Below are positions 1-7,981 of a stretch of 64,000 nucleotides of DNA, piece by piece. Numbering within the stretch: position 1 is the first letter of the stretch; every line of letters begins with the position of its first letter. The stretch lies in assembly GCF_041200025.1 (NCBI RefSeq), contig NZ_CP165628.1:4030001-4094000 (forward strand), given 5' to 3'. The notes beneath the pieces were generated by a model. It was not told the DNA's origin, made no database searches, and saw only the letters and a program-made list of their open reading frames with translations. The DNA comes from Rouxiella sp. WC2420. GTDB taxonomy: Bacteria; Pseudomonadota; Gammaproteobacteria; Enterobacterales; Enterobacteriaceae. Position numbers and translations under genes: made by a program.

Positions 1-1076
1 TTTATATGGCGGCGTCGTATCTCGGCATGGCTCTTGGCCAGGTTGTTTTGATGCTGCAAACCGATCTGGGGATGAGCACACTGTTGGTGATTGCCCTGTG
101 TTTCGCACTCTGTTTAGTACCGATTGCGCTGACTACCCGCACCAAGGTCGGCCATATGTCGCCCGCGCCGATGGAGCTCAAGTATTTTATAGGCGCGATC
201 CCCAAGGTGCTGGCGATTACGCTGGTAATTGGCATGATCGTTGGCTCGTTCTACGGCATGGCTCCGCTGTACGCAAACCAGCAGGGTCTGACTACTCAAC
301 AGACGGGCCTGTTTATGGCGCTGGCGATATTTGCCGGTCTGGTGGCACAGTTTCCGCTGAGCTGGTTGTCCGACCGCTATAACCGTAATCTGCTGATGCG
401 CATCAACGCCCTGCTGCTGGCGGTTGCAGCCCTGCCGCTGGCTATCTTCACCCACATTTCGTTCCCGCTGCTGCTCACCGTCGGTTTTATGGTTAGCCTG
501 ATGCAATTTACGCTTTATCCGCTGATTGTCGCGCTGGCCAATGACATGATTGAACCCGAGCGCCGGGTTTCACTGTCCGCGTGTTTGTTGATGGCTTTCG
601 GCGTCGGGGCCTGTATCGGGCCACTGGCAGTTGGCGCGCTGATTGAGCCGCTGGGTGGCAATATTCTTTATGCCTTTTTCGCTCTCTGCGGTGCGGCGAT
701 CGTTGCCCTGAGTCGCAGCTCGGCTACGGAACAGCTGACGCAGATGGCGGAAGATGCACCCGTGCCGCACATCGCTATGCCCGACAGCCTGAGCAGTTCC
801 CCGCTGTCGCCTGCGCTAAATCCCAATATTGACGAGCAGATGATCCAGGATCAGATGCCAGCGCCGGAAACTGCCGAGCAAAGCGAGCCTGAGACTGAAA
901 CGGAAAACGAGTTGGAAACTCGCCCACAGGGCGCAGATCCTGATGCAGATACCGGCTTGCAGCGGGCGTTTATCCTGCTTGAAGACAGTGAGCTTCCGCC
1001 GACCCAACAGCCGCTGGAGCAAGAAGAAGACGAGGCAGATGCTGTGCCACCCAAAGTCGCACAGCAGGGTCGATAA
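1..1076 (+). CDS. MFS transporter, C-terminal part (YcaD-like), truncated by window edge
   Basis: The reading frame is open to the left edge, so the N-terminal half lies outside the window. The visible part has about eight hydrophobic segments, the last ending near residue 237 counted from the first Met at position 6. It resembles the C-terminal half of YcaD-type major facilitator proteins, with the GQ motif in the first visible helix and a short charged loop (WLSDRYNRNLL) between helices. After the last helix comes an unusual hydrophilic tail of about 115 residues that is very rich in Glu, Asp, Pro and Gln and presumably cytoplasmic. The substrate is unknown. The downstream gene converges on it, with stops only a few bases apart. 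The family call is fairly sure; a specific symbol is not justified. Confidence 0.75.
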   Translation, partial: YMAASYLGMALGQVVLMLQTDLGMSTLLVIALCFALCLVPIALTTRTKVGHMSPAPMELKYFIGAIPKVLAITLVIGMIVGSFYGMAPLYANQQGLTTQQTGLFMALAIFAGLVAQFPLSWLSDRYNRNLLMRINALLLAVAALPLAIFTHISFPLLLTVGFMVSLMQFTLYPLIVALANDMIEPERRVSLSACLLMAFGVGACIGPLAVGALIEPLGGNILYAFFALCGAAIVALSRSSATEQLTQMAEDAPVPHIAMPDSLSSSPLSPALNPNIDEQMIQDQMPAPETAEQSEPETETENELETRPQGADPDADTGLQRAFILLEDSELPPTQQPLEQEEDEADAVPPKVAQQGR

Positions 1077-1078
1077 GT

Positions 1079-1822
1079 TTAGGCCGGGTTATCAATATCA
1101 ATAAAGGTAACATCTAAACCGTGCTCTGCGGCGAGCCAATCGCCCAGAGCTTTCACGCCGTAGCGTTCGCTGGCGTGATGACCGGCAGCAAAAAAGTGCA
1201 GCCCCATTTCACGAGCAATATGAATCGTCTGCTCAGACACTTCCCCGGTGATAAAGGCATCAACGCCATAATCGGCAGCCTGTTGAATAAAGCCCTGGCC
1301 GCCTCCGGTACACCATGCCACCCGACGAATTTCTCGCGGCCCACCCTCGGAACTGTGCAAAACCTTGCGACCAAGCTGTTGCTCGATTTTCTGGTGGAAA
1401 GCTTCGGCGGGCACGGCAACCGGCAGTTCCCCGTAAGGGACCAACGGCATGATTTCACCTAGCACGTTGATCCCCAACAGGCGGGCTAGCTGCGCATTGT
1501 TACCTAACTCGGGGTGAGCGTCTAACGGCAGGTGGTAACCAAACAAATTAATATCGTTTAGCAGCAGGGTTTTCAAACGGTTACGTTTCATGCCACGCAC
1601 CGCCGCCGGTTCATTTTTCCAGAAATAACCATGGTGGACGATAATAGTGTCCGCACCGTGTTGAACGGCTGCGTCCAGCAGTTTCTGGCTTGCGGTAACG
1701 CCGGTTACAATTCGCTTAACCTCAGTGCCGCCTTCAACCTGTAGGCCATTCGGCGCATAATCCTTGAAGGTGTCCACGGCCAGCTTCAGGTCGATTAATT
1801 TTTCTAGCTCAATATTGTTCAT
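1079..1822 (-). CDS. ybgI: Nif3-family metal-binding protein YbgI
   Basis: The 247-residue product matches E. coli YbgI over its full length: the N-terminal DYAPNGLQVEG, the metal-ligand stretch IVHHGYFWK, LPLDAHPELGNNAQLA, and the C-terminal ITGEVSEQTIH and AAGHHASERYG with the second set of histidines. YbgI forms a toroidal hexamer with a dinuclear metal site. Its reaction is uncertain; it is often annotated as a GTP cyclohydrolase 1 type 2/Nif3 homologue. I chose the ATG at 1822 because it aligns with the E. coli start and has GGAAG upstream; the GTG one codon earlier is an alternative. In E. coli ybgI is next to phr. Here the phosphodiesterase gene lies between them on the same strand. 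Confidence 0.92.
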   Translation of the reverse strand: MNNIELEKLIDLKLAVDTFKDYAPNGLQVEGGTEVKRIVTGVTASQKLLDAAVQHGADTIIVHHGYFWKNEPAAVRGMKRNRLKTLLLNDINLFGYHLPLDAHPELGNNAQLARLLGINVLGEIMPLVPYGELPVAVPAEAFHQKIEQQLGRKVLHSSEGGPREIRRVAWCTGGGQGFIQQAADYGVDAFITGEVSEQTIHIAREMGLHFFAAGHHASERYGVKALGDWLAAEHGLDVTFIDIDNPA

Positions 1823-1865
1823 CACTTTCTTCCAATTTGCCAGGCGGAAAACTCGCGCCAGACGA

Positions 1866-2906
1866 TTAAAACGTTTGGCTATCGCCCTGCTGCATAAAGA
1901 TAAAGTTTACGCCGAGCTGATTACCCTGTTCAAGCTGGCGGATAATGTCGGCTCGAGGGTCTGCACCGGCGGTCAGGCTCGGTTTGATATGGCTGATCAC
2001 CACTTTCAGGCCTTTCAAAGAACCTTCTCCACCGGCGTACTGCTGCAGATGCGCCAGCTCGCCGAGCAGCAATGTCGGGGTCAGATGCCCGAACAGCTGC
2101 TTATCGGGAATACCATTGGGGTAAGAAGTTTCAATAATAATGCCTTTCAGCCGATGCTGTTTAACCTCTTCACCGAGCACGCGCCAGATAGCATTCAAGT
2201 CTTGGGATTTCTCCAGCTTATCGGCCCCGGTATCGCCAAAGAAGGCAAAAGATTCCTGCTTTTGCGCGGTGGCTGCGGTGCTGACAAGCAGCATCGACGA
2301 ACCCACGCCACCGTGACTGAGCGGATATATCACGCCGTTCAGCCCAACGTTGGCCAATGAAAAACGCTGACCGAACCGCTGTGCATTGAGACGATAAGTC
2401 CCCAGACGCTGGCCGCTGCCGGAGTCGCTGAAATTCGGCCATACTTTCCAGTTAAAATAGTATTGGCGCAGGGTATTAATGGTCTCGGTCGAGCCGTAAA
2501 TGGTTTTTTTACTGTCCTGCGGCGAGGAGATGATTAAGCCAGCGAGATGGTCAAGGTGGCCATGGCTGATAAAATAACCGCTAATTAGATTACGGAAAAC
2601 CGCGCCCTGCGGCGTGAGCGGCGCGGAGTTTGCTGCGGTAACTTGAGGAAAGCTGCCTTTCTCCAACGCCTTGCTGATGCCGGGTAAAACAGAACCGGCA
2701 TCCAGCGCCAGAAATTGCTTCTGCGATTCGTCGCGCAGAAGATAAGAGGTGAGATTGCCCTCCTCGACGCCGCCGTGAACTCCCAGGGCGACGACTTGAA
2801 AACCAGCGCTGGCACTACTGGCCCAGCCTAATCCGACAGCTAAAGCGCCTGCCCTTAAGTATCGATTTGCTAAAAAAGGGGCCGTATTCCGGGATTTTTG
2901 CGTCAT
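1866..2906 (-). CDS. cpdP: Class II 3',5'-cyclic-nucleotide phosphodiesterase, exported
   Basis: The 346-residue protein belongs to the class II cyclic-nucleotide phosphodiesterases (yeast PDE1, Vibrio CpdP), a metallo-beta-lactamase-fold group that hydrolyses cAMP. The metal motif SHGHLDHLAG is visible with His115, His117, Asp119 and His120. FFGDTGAD, ETSYPN and SHIKPSL follow as in the family. The N-terminus is a signal peptide: basic residues, a hydrophobic run, and a Ser-Ala-Ser-Ala-Gly cleavage site near residue 34, so the enzyme is probably periplasmic. The ATG at 2906 is chosen because GGAG lies seven bases upstream; a TTG at 2936 would spoil the signal peptide. A periplasmic enzyme would act on exported or external cyclic nucleotides rather than the CRP pool. 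The symbol is borrowed from the family. Confidence 0.85.
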   Translation of the reverse strand: MTQKSRNTAPFLANRYLRAGALAVGLGWASSASAGFQVVALGVHGGVEEGNLTSYLLRDESQKQFLALDAGSVLPGISKALEKGSFPQVTAANSAPLTPQGAVFRNLISGYFISHGHLDHLAGLIISSPQDSKKTIYGSTETINTLRQYYFNWKVWPNFSDSGSGQRLGTYRLNAQRFGQRFSLANVGLNGVIYPLSHGGVGSSMLLVSTAATAQKQESFAFFGDTGADKLEKSQDLNAIWRVLGEEVKQHRLKGIIIETSYPNGIPDKQLFGHLTPTLLLGELAHLQQYAGGEGSLKGLKVVISHIKPSLTAGADPRADIIRQLEQGNQLGVNFIFMQQGDSQTF

Positions 2907-2950
2907 CACATCGCTCCATGCAGTGCTGAAAGGCAATCAAGGCGGGAGCC

Positions 2951-4390
2951 TTAATCCTCTGCCTGAGCACGACTCTTGGCTGCCTCGAAGGCTGCCAGCG
3001 TATCCTTGCGCGCTCGGGCGTGATCGATAATCGGACGAGGATAGTCTATCACGCGCCGGTGCTTCTCGGCCCATCGATGTGGCTGGTGAATATCTTTCTC
3101 CGGCACCTCGGCAAGCTCCGGCACCCAGGCCTTGATAAACTTGCCTTGCTTGTCGAATCGCTCGCCCTGCGTGGTGGGATTAAAAATGCGAAAATAAGGT
3201 GCGGAATCAGTACCGGTAGACGCACTCCACTGCCAGCCGCCATTATTGGCCGCCAGATCGCCATCCAGCAACTGCGACATAAAATAGCGTTCGCCGTGAC
3301 GCCAGTCGATCAGCAGATCTTTTACCAGAAAACTGGAGACGATCATTCGCAGACGATTATGCATCCAGCCGGTGGCATTTAGCTGACGCATCGCTGCATC
3401 AACGATCGGATAGCCCGTTTTACCCTGCTGCCAGGCCTTCAAATCATCGGGTGCATCACGCCAGCGCACACCCTTTGTCCATTCAACAAACGGCTGATGC
3501 TTGCACAATGATGGCCAGGTCGCCAGCAGATGGCGGTAGAATTCGCGCCAAACTAGTTCGTTTAACCAACCAAAAGCACCACCGTCTGTTTTCTCTAAAA
3601 GATGAGGATGTTCGGTACGCAGGCGATTGAAACACTGTCGCGGTGAGATGACGCCAATCGCCAGATAGGGAGACAGCGTGCTGGTGCCGTCAATCGCGGG
3701 TAAATCTCGCTGTTCGATGTAATCTTCAACATTTTCGCGGCAAAATCGTCGCAAACGATCACGAGCGGCCTCTTCGCCAATCGGAAAATCATCGCCAATA
3801 TCCTGCTGAGGATAGTCAAAAGGTTCTATCCTGTCGTCGTGGGCTTTATGCGCTTTTTTGCGCGCGTGCGGAGCTGGCAAGGAGCGGCTGTCTGACTCAT
3901 TCAGGCGTTGCAGAAAAGCACGGCGAAACGGCGTGTAAACCTTATACATTTCACCGCTGCCGGTGGTCACCGAACCGGGTGGCAACAACAGACTGTCGTC
4001 AAAACGCTGAATTTGCAGTTTGGCAGACAGGGATTTATCGACCTCGGCGTCACGCTCGACCTCGTTAATCTCCACCTGATTATTATAATAAAGGGTGTCA
4101 ACCTGCTGTTCTTCAGTGAATTTTTTTAGCCAGTTTATGCTGTCAGAAAACAGGTCGCACTGATGGTAATACAGTGGGATGCCGCGCTCTTTGAGCATCT
4201 CCTGCAAAGCCAGCAGATGCTGATAGATAAACGTGGCCTGACGAGGGGCCATATCATGGCGGTGCCACTGCTTGGGAGTGGCAATGAAAACGGCAATCAC
4301 TTTGGCGTCTACATCTTCGCAGGCGGCGGACAGCGCGCGGTTATCAGTGACGCGTAAATCGTTACGAAACCAGACCAGGTGGGTGGTCAT
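2951..4390 (-). CDS. phrB: Deoxyribodipyrimidine photolyase (CPD photolyase)
   Basis: The 479-residue protein is close in length to E. coli PhrB (472). It starts with the family signature LVWFRNDLRVTDNRAL of the antenna (folate-binding) alpha/beta domain. It ends with the helical FAD-binding domain, including ELVWREFYRHLL, GYPIVDAAMRQL, TGWMHNRLRM and DGDLAANNGGWQW. It repairs cyclobutane pyrimidine dimers using blue/near-UV light. The upstream gene on the same strand ends 33 bases before this start and encodes a RudS-like protein, so the two probably form one transcript. Both proteins have a plausible link to near-UV exposure. Confidence 0.95.
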   Translation of the reverse strand: MTTHLVWFRNDLRVTDNRALSAACEDVDAKVIAVFIATPKQWHRHDMAPRQATFIYQHLLALQEMLKERGIPLYYHQCDLFSDSINWLKKFTEEQQVDTLYYNNQVEINEVERDAEVDKSLSAKLQIQRFDDSLLLPPGSVTTGSGEMYKVYTPFRRAFLQRLNESDSRSLPAPHARKKAHKAHDDRIEPFDYPQQDIGDDFPIGEEAARDRLRRFCRENVEDYIEQRDLPAIDGTSTLSPYLAIGVISPRQCFNRLRTEHPHLLEKTDGGAFGWLNELVWREFYRHLLATWPSLCKHQPFVEWTKGVRWRDAPDDLKAWQQGKTGYPIVDAAMRQLNATGWMHNRLRMIVSSFLVKDLLIDWRHGERYFMSQLLDGDLAANNGGWQWSASTGTDSAPYFRIFNPTTQGERFDKQGKFIKAWVPELAEVPEKDIHQPHRWAEKHRRVIDYPRPIIDHARARKDTLAAFEAAKSRAQAED

Positions 4391-4423
4391 AACAAAATAA
4401 TCCTTATACTTTTAATCACAATC

Positions 4424-5377
4424 TCAATGCCCATAGCGCAGGCGTAGGGCCTCGGGATAAGGTTCGAAATAGCGCTGCTGCTGTAAATAGGCATCGGGAT
4501 ATTCATGCATATAATGTTTTAGCAGTGTGATCGGTGCCAGCAGCGGTTGCATCCCTTGCCGATAATGGTCGATCAACTGTGCCAATTCCTGTCGCTGCCC
4601 GCTAGTCAGCTGTTTGCGGAAATAGCCCTGGACGTGCATCAACACGTTGGTGTGGTTGCGCCGTGTTGCCTTGTGAGTCATCAGGGTCATCAGCCGATTG
4701 CGATATTCGATAAAATATTCTTCCAGTGAAGACCATTTATCCATTGATGCCACAAAGCGCCCGAGGTCGCGATATTCAGGTTGAGAATGCGCCAGCAAAG
4801 AAAGCTTATAACGGCTATGAAATGCCATCAGTTTTCCGCGCGTCAAACCGGATTGGCGAAGCATCTTAAGTTCATAAAGCGCAAAAACTCGCTCGACAAA
4901 ATTCTCACGCAGCACTGGATCGTTAAGGCGTCCGTCTTCTTCAATCGGCAACCACGGCAGTTGTTTTTGCAGCTCGGCGGTATAAATCCCCACCCCGCTT
5001 TTACTGTTGTCTTTGCTGTTTTCGCGATAAACACGCACCCGCTCCATGCCGCAGCTTGGGGACTTGGCGCAAAGAATATAACCGCAGAGGTGTTCGAGCG
5101 CGGCTACCCGCTGCTCGGAATACTGTTGCATTTTATCGGTAATATCGACGTCGGCATCATTGCTGAACTGCATGCGGATGCTATCACTCGTTTGTACCAG
5201 TCGCAGTGCGGGGCGAGGAGTGGGTAAGCCAATCGCCATTTCCGGGCAGACAGGTTCGAAGCGAACATAAGGAGCTAACTGCTCAACGGCAAAGGCCAGC
5301 CGTTTATGCCCACCGTCAAAACGAACCTTTTCTCCCAGCAGGCAGGCGCTGATCCCAATCGGAATTTGTTCACTCAT
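4424..5377 (-). CDS. rudS: RudS-like protein: TudS/DUF523 desulfidase domain fused to DUF1722
   Basis: The 317-residue protein has two domains. Residues 1-150 are DUF523 (TudS, thiouracil desulfurase), with three conserved cysteines expected to hold an Fe-S cluster: Cys12 in SACLLG, Cys44 in PVCPEMA and Cys109 in KSPSCG. Residues from about 190 to the end are DUF1722, equivalent to the separate YbgA of E. coli (GKLMAFHSRYKLSLLAHS, then THKATRRNHTNVLMHVQGYF). This fusion is the architecture described as RudS, implicated in removing sulfur from 4-thiouridine in tRNA; the functional transfer rests on architecture only. The ATG at 5377 has AGGAG at good spacing. It lies upstream of phrB on the same strand. 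Confidence 0.85.
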   Translation of the reverse strand: MSEQIPIGISACLLGEKVRFDGGHKRLAFAVEQLAPYVRFEPVCPEMAIGLPTPRPALRLVQTSDSIRMQFSNDADVDITDKMQQYSEQRVAALEHLCGYILCAKSPSCGMERVRVYRENSKDNSKSGVGIYTAELQKQLPWLPIEEDGRLNDPVLRENFVERVFALYELKMLRQSGLTRGKLMAFHSRYKLSLLAHSQPEYRDLGRFVASMDKWSSLEEYFIEYRNRLMTLMTHKATRRNHTNVLMHVQGYFRKQLTSGQRQELAQLIDHYRQGMQPLLAPITLLKHYMHEYPDAYLQQQRYFEPYPEALRLRYGH

Positions 5378-5486
5378 TTGCGACTCCTGGCGGTTTTGCA
5401 TTCCATGGCGCAGCAAAATCCTGCAGCGCCCTGATTAAACCTATACAAAAAAAATCAATTGTACAAGTTTACTCGCAAAGCAGAGA

Positions 5487-5517
5487 CAAAAAAACCAGCC
5501 GATTATCTGGCTGGTTT
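5487..5517 (-). terminator. Rho-independent terminator downstream of ybfA
   Basis: The stem AACCAGCC / GGCTGGTT has a short loop (GATTATCT on the plus strand) and is followed on the minus strand by a run of T residues, just past the ybfA stop. Confidence 0.8.
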
Positions 5518-5568
5518 ATGTTGTTTTTATGCCATCTCAAACAAGCTTAGCCCATCGCGATGAAGGGA

Positions 5569-5775
5569 TTAGTAAAAATATTGTCCGGCCATTTCTACCT
5601 GCGCCAGCCACAGCGGTTTGTCGCTGGTTTGCGCCCACGCGCGGTAAAGCGAACTGTAAAAACGTGCGCGATCTGAGCGAAACAGCATTACCGGCAGCGC
5701 AAAGATACCGATCAGGACCACGGCGGTGCGACGCAATAACAGGCGAGACAAGGAATACGGGGTGTAATCAGACAT
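5569..5775 (-). CDS. ybfA: YbfA-family small membrane protein (DUF2517)
   Basis: The 68-residue product resembles E. coli YbfA: an N-terminal SRLLLRRTAVV, one hydrophobic segment (about residues 14-28), then LFRSDRARFYSSLYRAWAQTSDKPLW, which matches the E. coli sequence closely. Its function is unknown. It is divergent from kdpF, as in E. coli, and shares the long intergenic region with the kdp promoter. GGAG lies at a good distance before the ATG. It has its own terminator. Confidence 0.88.
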   Translation of the reverse strand: MSDYTPYSLSRLLLRRTAVVLIGIFALPVMLFRSDRARFYSSLYRAWAQTSDKPLWLAQVEMAGQYFY

Positions 5776-6001
5776 GGGAGTTCTCCAAAACGGCCAGCCT
5801 GAGGCCCTAACGCGATAATGGACCGAGACTGGGATGACTCATAGGTTGTTTAATGAACAAATATTATCGCAAAGGCTGTAACTTTACTACTGATCAGACC
5901 ACTTATTGGCGAATAAAAGCACAATTCGGCCATTGCACTGTAATAAAGTTACATTTTTGTTAAAAACCTACTTATCGCTGGTTAATTAATCTATTTCTCG
6001 C

Positions 6002-6024
6002 CATTTTTATACTTTTTTTACACC
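6002..6024 (+). promoter_or_regulatory. KdpE operator of the kdpFABC promoter
   Basis: The segment reads CATTTTTATACTTTTTTTAC followed by ACC and a C-rich stretch. It closely matches, from memory, the T-rich KdpE-P binding site upstream of E. coli kdpFABC. It lies about 140 bases before the kdpF start, and kdpDE lies at the end of the same operon. Confidence 0.75.
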
Positions 6025-6102
6025 ACCGCCCCGCATCTTTTCAGGTTCTTTAGAAGCCGATCTTTACACTCGTTTTATCAATAAGGGTGAACGTCATTAT
6101 AT

Positions 6103-6142
6103 CTCCCCGTCATCTTTGCCTTAGCAGCAAGGAGGACGGGGA
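6103..6142 (+). promoter_or_regulatory. Stem-loop in the kdpF 5' leader
   Basis: TCCCCGTC (6103-6110) pairs with GACGGGGA (6135-6142), and an inner TTTGC/GCAAG pairing is possible. The structure ends about 20 bases before the kdpF GTG, so it could affect translation. No run of T follows, so it is not a standard terminator. Function is inferred only. Confidence 0.45.
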
Positions 6143-6162
6143 ATCAATTCAAGGGGTGGTTT

Positions 6163-6252
6163 GTGAACACAGGTGTTATCTGCGGCGCACTGCTGGTGCT
6201 TTTACTGCTCGGCTATCTCGTTTATGCCTTGCTCAATGCGGAGGAGTTTTAA
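6163..6252 (+). CDS. kdpF: KdpF, small subunit of the potassium-transporting ATPase
   Basis: This 29-residue single-span peptide starts with GTG and ends with the typical LLLLGYLVYALLNAEEF. KdpF stabilises the KdpABC complex in the inner membrane. Its length and C-terminus match E. coli KdpF (29 residues). Its TAA is immediately followed by the kdpA ATG. Confidence 0.93.
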   Translation: MNTGVICGALLVLLLLGYLVYALLNAEEF

Positions 6253-7941
6253 ATGGCCGCTTCCGCTTTTTTACTGATCGCCAGCTTTATGCTGGTCTTG
6301 CTGCTGCTTGCTCATCCGCTGGGTAAATTTATTGCCCGGCTGATTGAGGGAGAAGTCGGCGTGGCTATTGCCGGTTTTGAACGCCGGGTCTTAGGCCTTG
6401 CGGGCAGCTCTGATGGGGAGATGGACTGGAAACAGTTCGCGATAGCCATCTTCAGCTTCAACCTGCTGGGCATCATCTTTTTGATGGCTATTCTGATGCT
6501 GCAAGGTGTATTGCCGTGGAATCCACAACATATGCCAAATATGTCGTGGGATCTGGCATTCAACACCGCCGTAAGCTTTGTGACCAACACCAACTGGCAG
6601 GCCTACAGCGGAGAAAGCACCTTAAGCTATTTCAGTCAAATGGTTGGGCTGACAGTGCAGAACTTCCTGTCGGCCGCCACCGGGATTGCCGTGGCCTTCG
6701 CGATGATCCGCGCCTTTGCCCGCCCGTCGGGGAAAACGCTGGGCAATGCCTGGACCGATTTAATTCGCATCACGCTGTATCTGCTGCTGCCGCTCTCTCT
6801 GCTACTGGCATTGTATTTCGTCAGTCAGGGCGTGCTGCAAAATATGGAAGCCTACCAGCACGTCACTACGCTGGAAGGCGCGCAGCAAATCCTGCCGATG
6901 GGACCGGTCGCATCTCAGGAGGCGATCAAGATGCTCGGCACCAACGGCGGCGGTTTCTTTGGGGTCAACTCGGCGCATCCGTTCGAGAACCCGACTGCGA
7001 TGACCAATATGGTGCAGATGCTGGCAATCTTCCTTATCCCCTGCGCGCTGTGCTTCTCGTTTGGCCGCGTGGTGGGCGACAGCCGTCAAGGTCATGCGCT
7101 GCTGTGGACCATGTCATTGATCTTTGTGGTTTGTGTGGTGATCGTGATGGCCGCCGAACTACAGGGCAATCCGCACCTGTCAGCCCTGGGCGCTGCCAGC
7201 AACATTAATATGGAAGGCAAAGAGGCGCGCTTCGGCATCCTGGCTTCCAGCATGTTCAGCGTGATCACCACCGCCGCCTCATGTGGTGCGGTCAACGCGA
7301 TGCTCGACTCATTTACCGCGCTGGGTGGCATGATCCCACTGTGGCTGATGCAGATTGGCGAAGTGATATTCGGCGGCGTCGGCTCAGGCCTTTACGGCAT
7401 GCTGCTGTTTGTATTACTGACAGTGTTTATTGCCGGGTTGATGATTGGCCGCACGCCGGAGTATCTCGGTAAAAAAATCGACGTCTTCGATATGAAAATG
7501 ACCGCGCTGGCGATCCTGGTTACGCCGACGCTGGTTCTTCTCGGCACTGCGCTGGCCCTTATCAGCCCCGCCGGATTAACAGGGATTGCCAATCCCGGCG
7601 CACACGGATTCACCGAGGTGCTGTATGCCTACTCATCAGCGGCGAATAACAACGGGAGCGCCTTTGCCGGACTGAGCGTTAACACGCCTTTCTATAACCT
7701 GACGCTGGCGGTCACCATGTTCTTCGGCCGCTTCGGCGTGATTTTGCCGGTATTGGCTATCTGCGGTTCGCTGGTAGCGAAAAAACGCCAACCCGCAGGC
7801 AACGGGACGTTACCGACCTCAGGACCGCTGTTTATCGGCCTGCTGATCGGCACCATCCTGCTGGTCGGCGCGCTGACCTTTATTCCGGCGCTGGCGCTGG
7901 GTCCAGTGGCTGAACATTTACAGGTGTGGCTGGCGAAGTAA
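6253..7941 (+). CDS. kdpA: KdpA, potassium-binding and translocating subunit
   Basis: The 562-residue polytopic protein matches KdpA (E. coli 557). It belongs to the superfamily of K+ transporters with four pore-loop repeats. Visible filter regions include [42 protein letters not shown] and [14 protein letters not shown]. It binds K+ and passes it through the complex powered by KdpB. It is the second gene of the kdpFABC operon, starts directly after kdpF, and is followed by kdpB after 40 bases. Confidence 0.97.
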   Translation: MAASAFLLIASFMLVLLLLAHPLGKFIARLIEGEVGVAIAGFERRVLGLAGSSDGEMDWKQFAIAIFSFNLLGIIFLMAILMLQGVLPWNPQHMPNMSWDLAFNTAVSFVTNTNWQAYSGESTLSYFSQMVGLTVQNFLSAATGIAVAFAMIRAFARPSGKTLGNAWTDLIRITLYLLLPLSLLLALYFVSQGVLQNMEAYQHVTTLEGAQQILPMGPVASQEAIKMLGTNGGGFFGVNSAHPFENPTAMTNMVQMLAIFLIPCALCFSFGRVVGDSRQGHALLWTMSLIFVVCVVIVMAAELQGNPHLSALGAASNINMEGKEARFGILASSMFSVITTAASCGAVNAMLDSFTALGGMIPLWLMQIGEVIFGGVGSGLYGMLLFVLLTVFIAGLMIGRTPEYLGKKIDVFDMKMTALAILVTPTLVLLGTALALISPAGLTGIANPGAHGFTEVLYAYSSAANNNGSAFAGLSVNTPFYNLTLAVTMFFGRFGVILPVLAICGSLVAKKRQPAGNGTLPTSGPLFIGLLIGTILLVGALTFIPALALGPVAEHLQVWLAK

Positions 7942-7981
7942 CCCAGGCACCTTGCACAACAGATGGTAAAGAGAGAAGACG

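Larger units (their letters stand above)
5776..6162. promoter_or_regulatory. Divergent ybfA-kdpF intergenic region
   Basis: This 387-base stretch has no gene. It is AT-rich in the middle. It contains the KdpE operator at 6002-6024 and a leader stem-loop at 6103-6142 (both listed separately). The kdpF end carries the purine-rich AAGGGG at 6150-6155, 7 bases before the GTG start. Confidence 0.7.
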
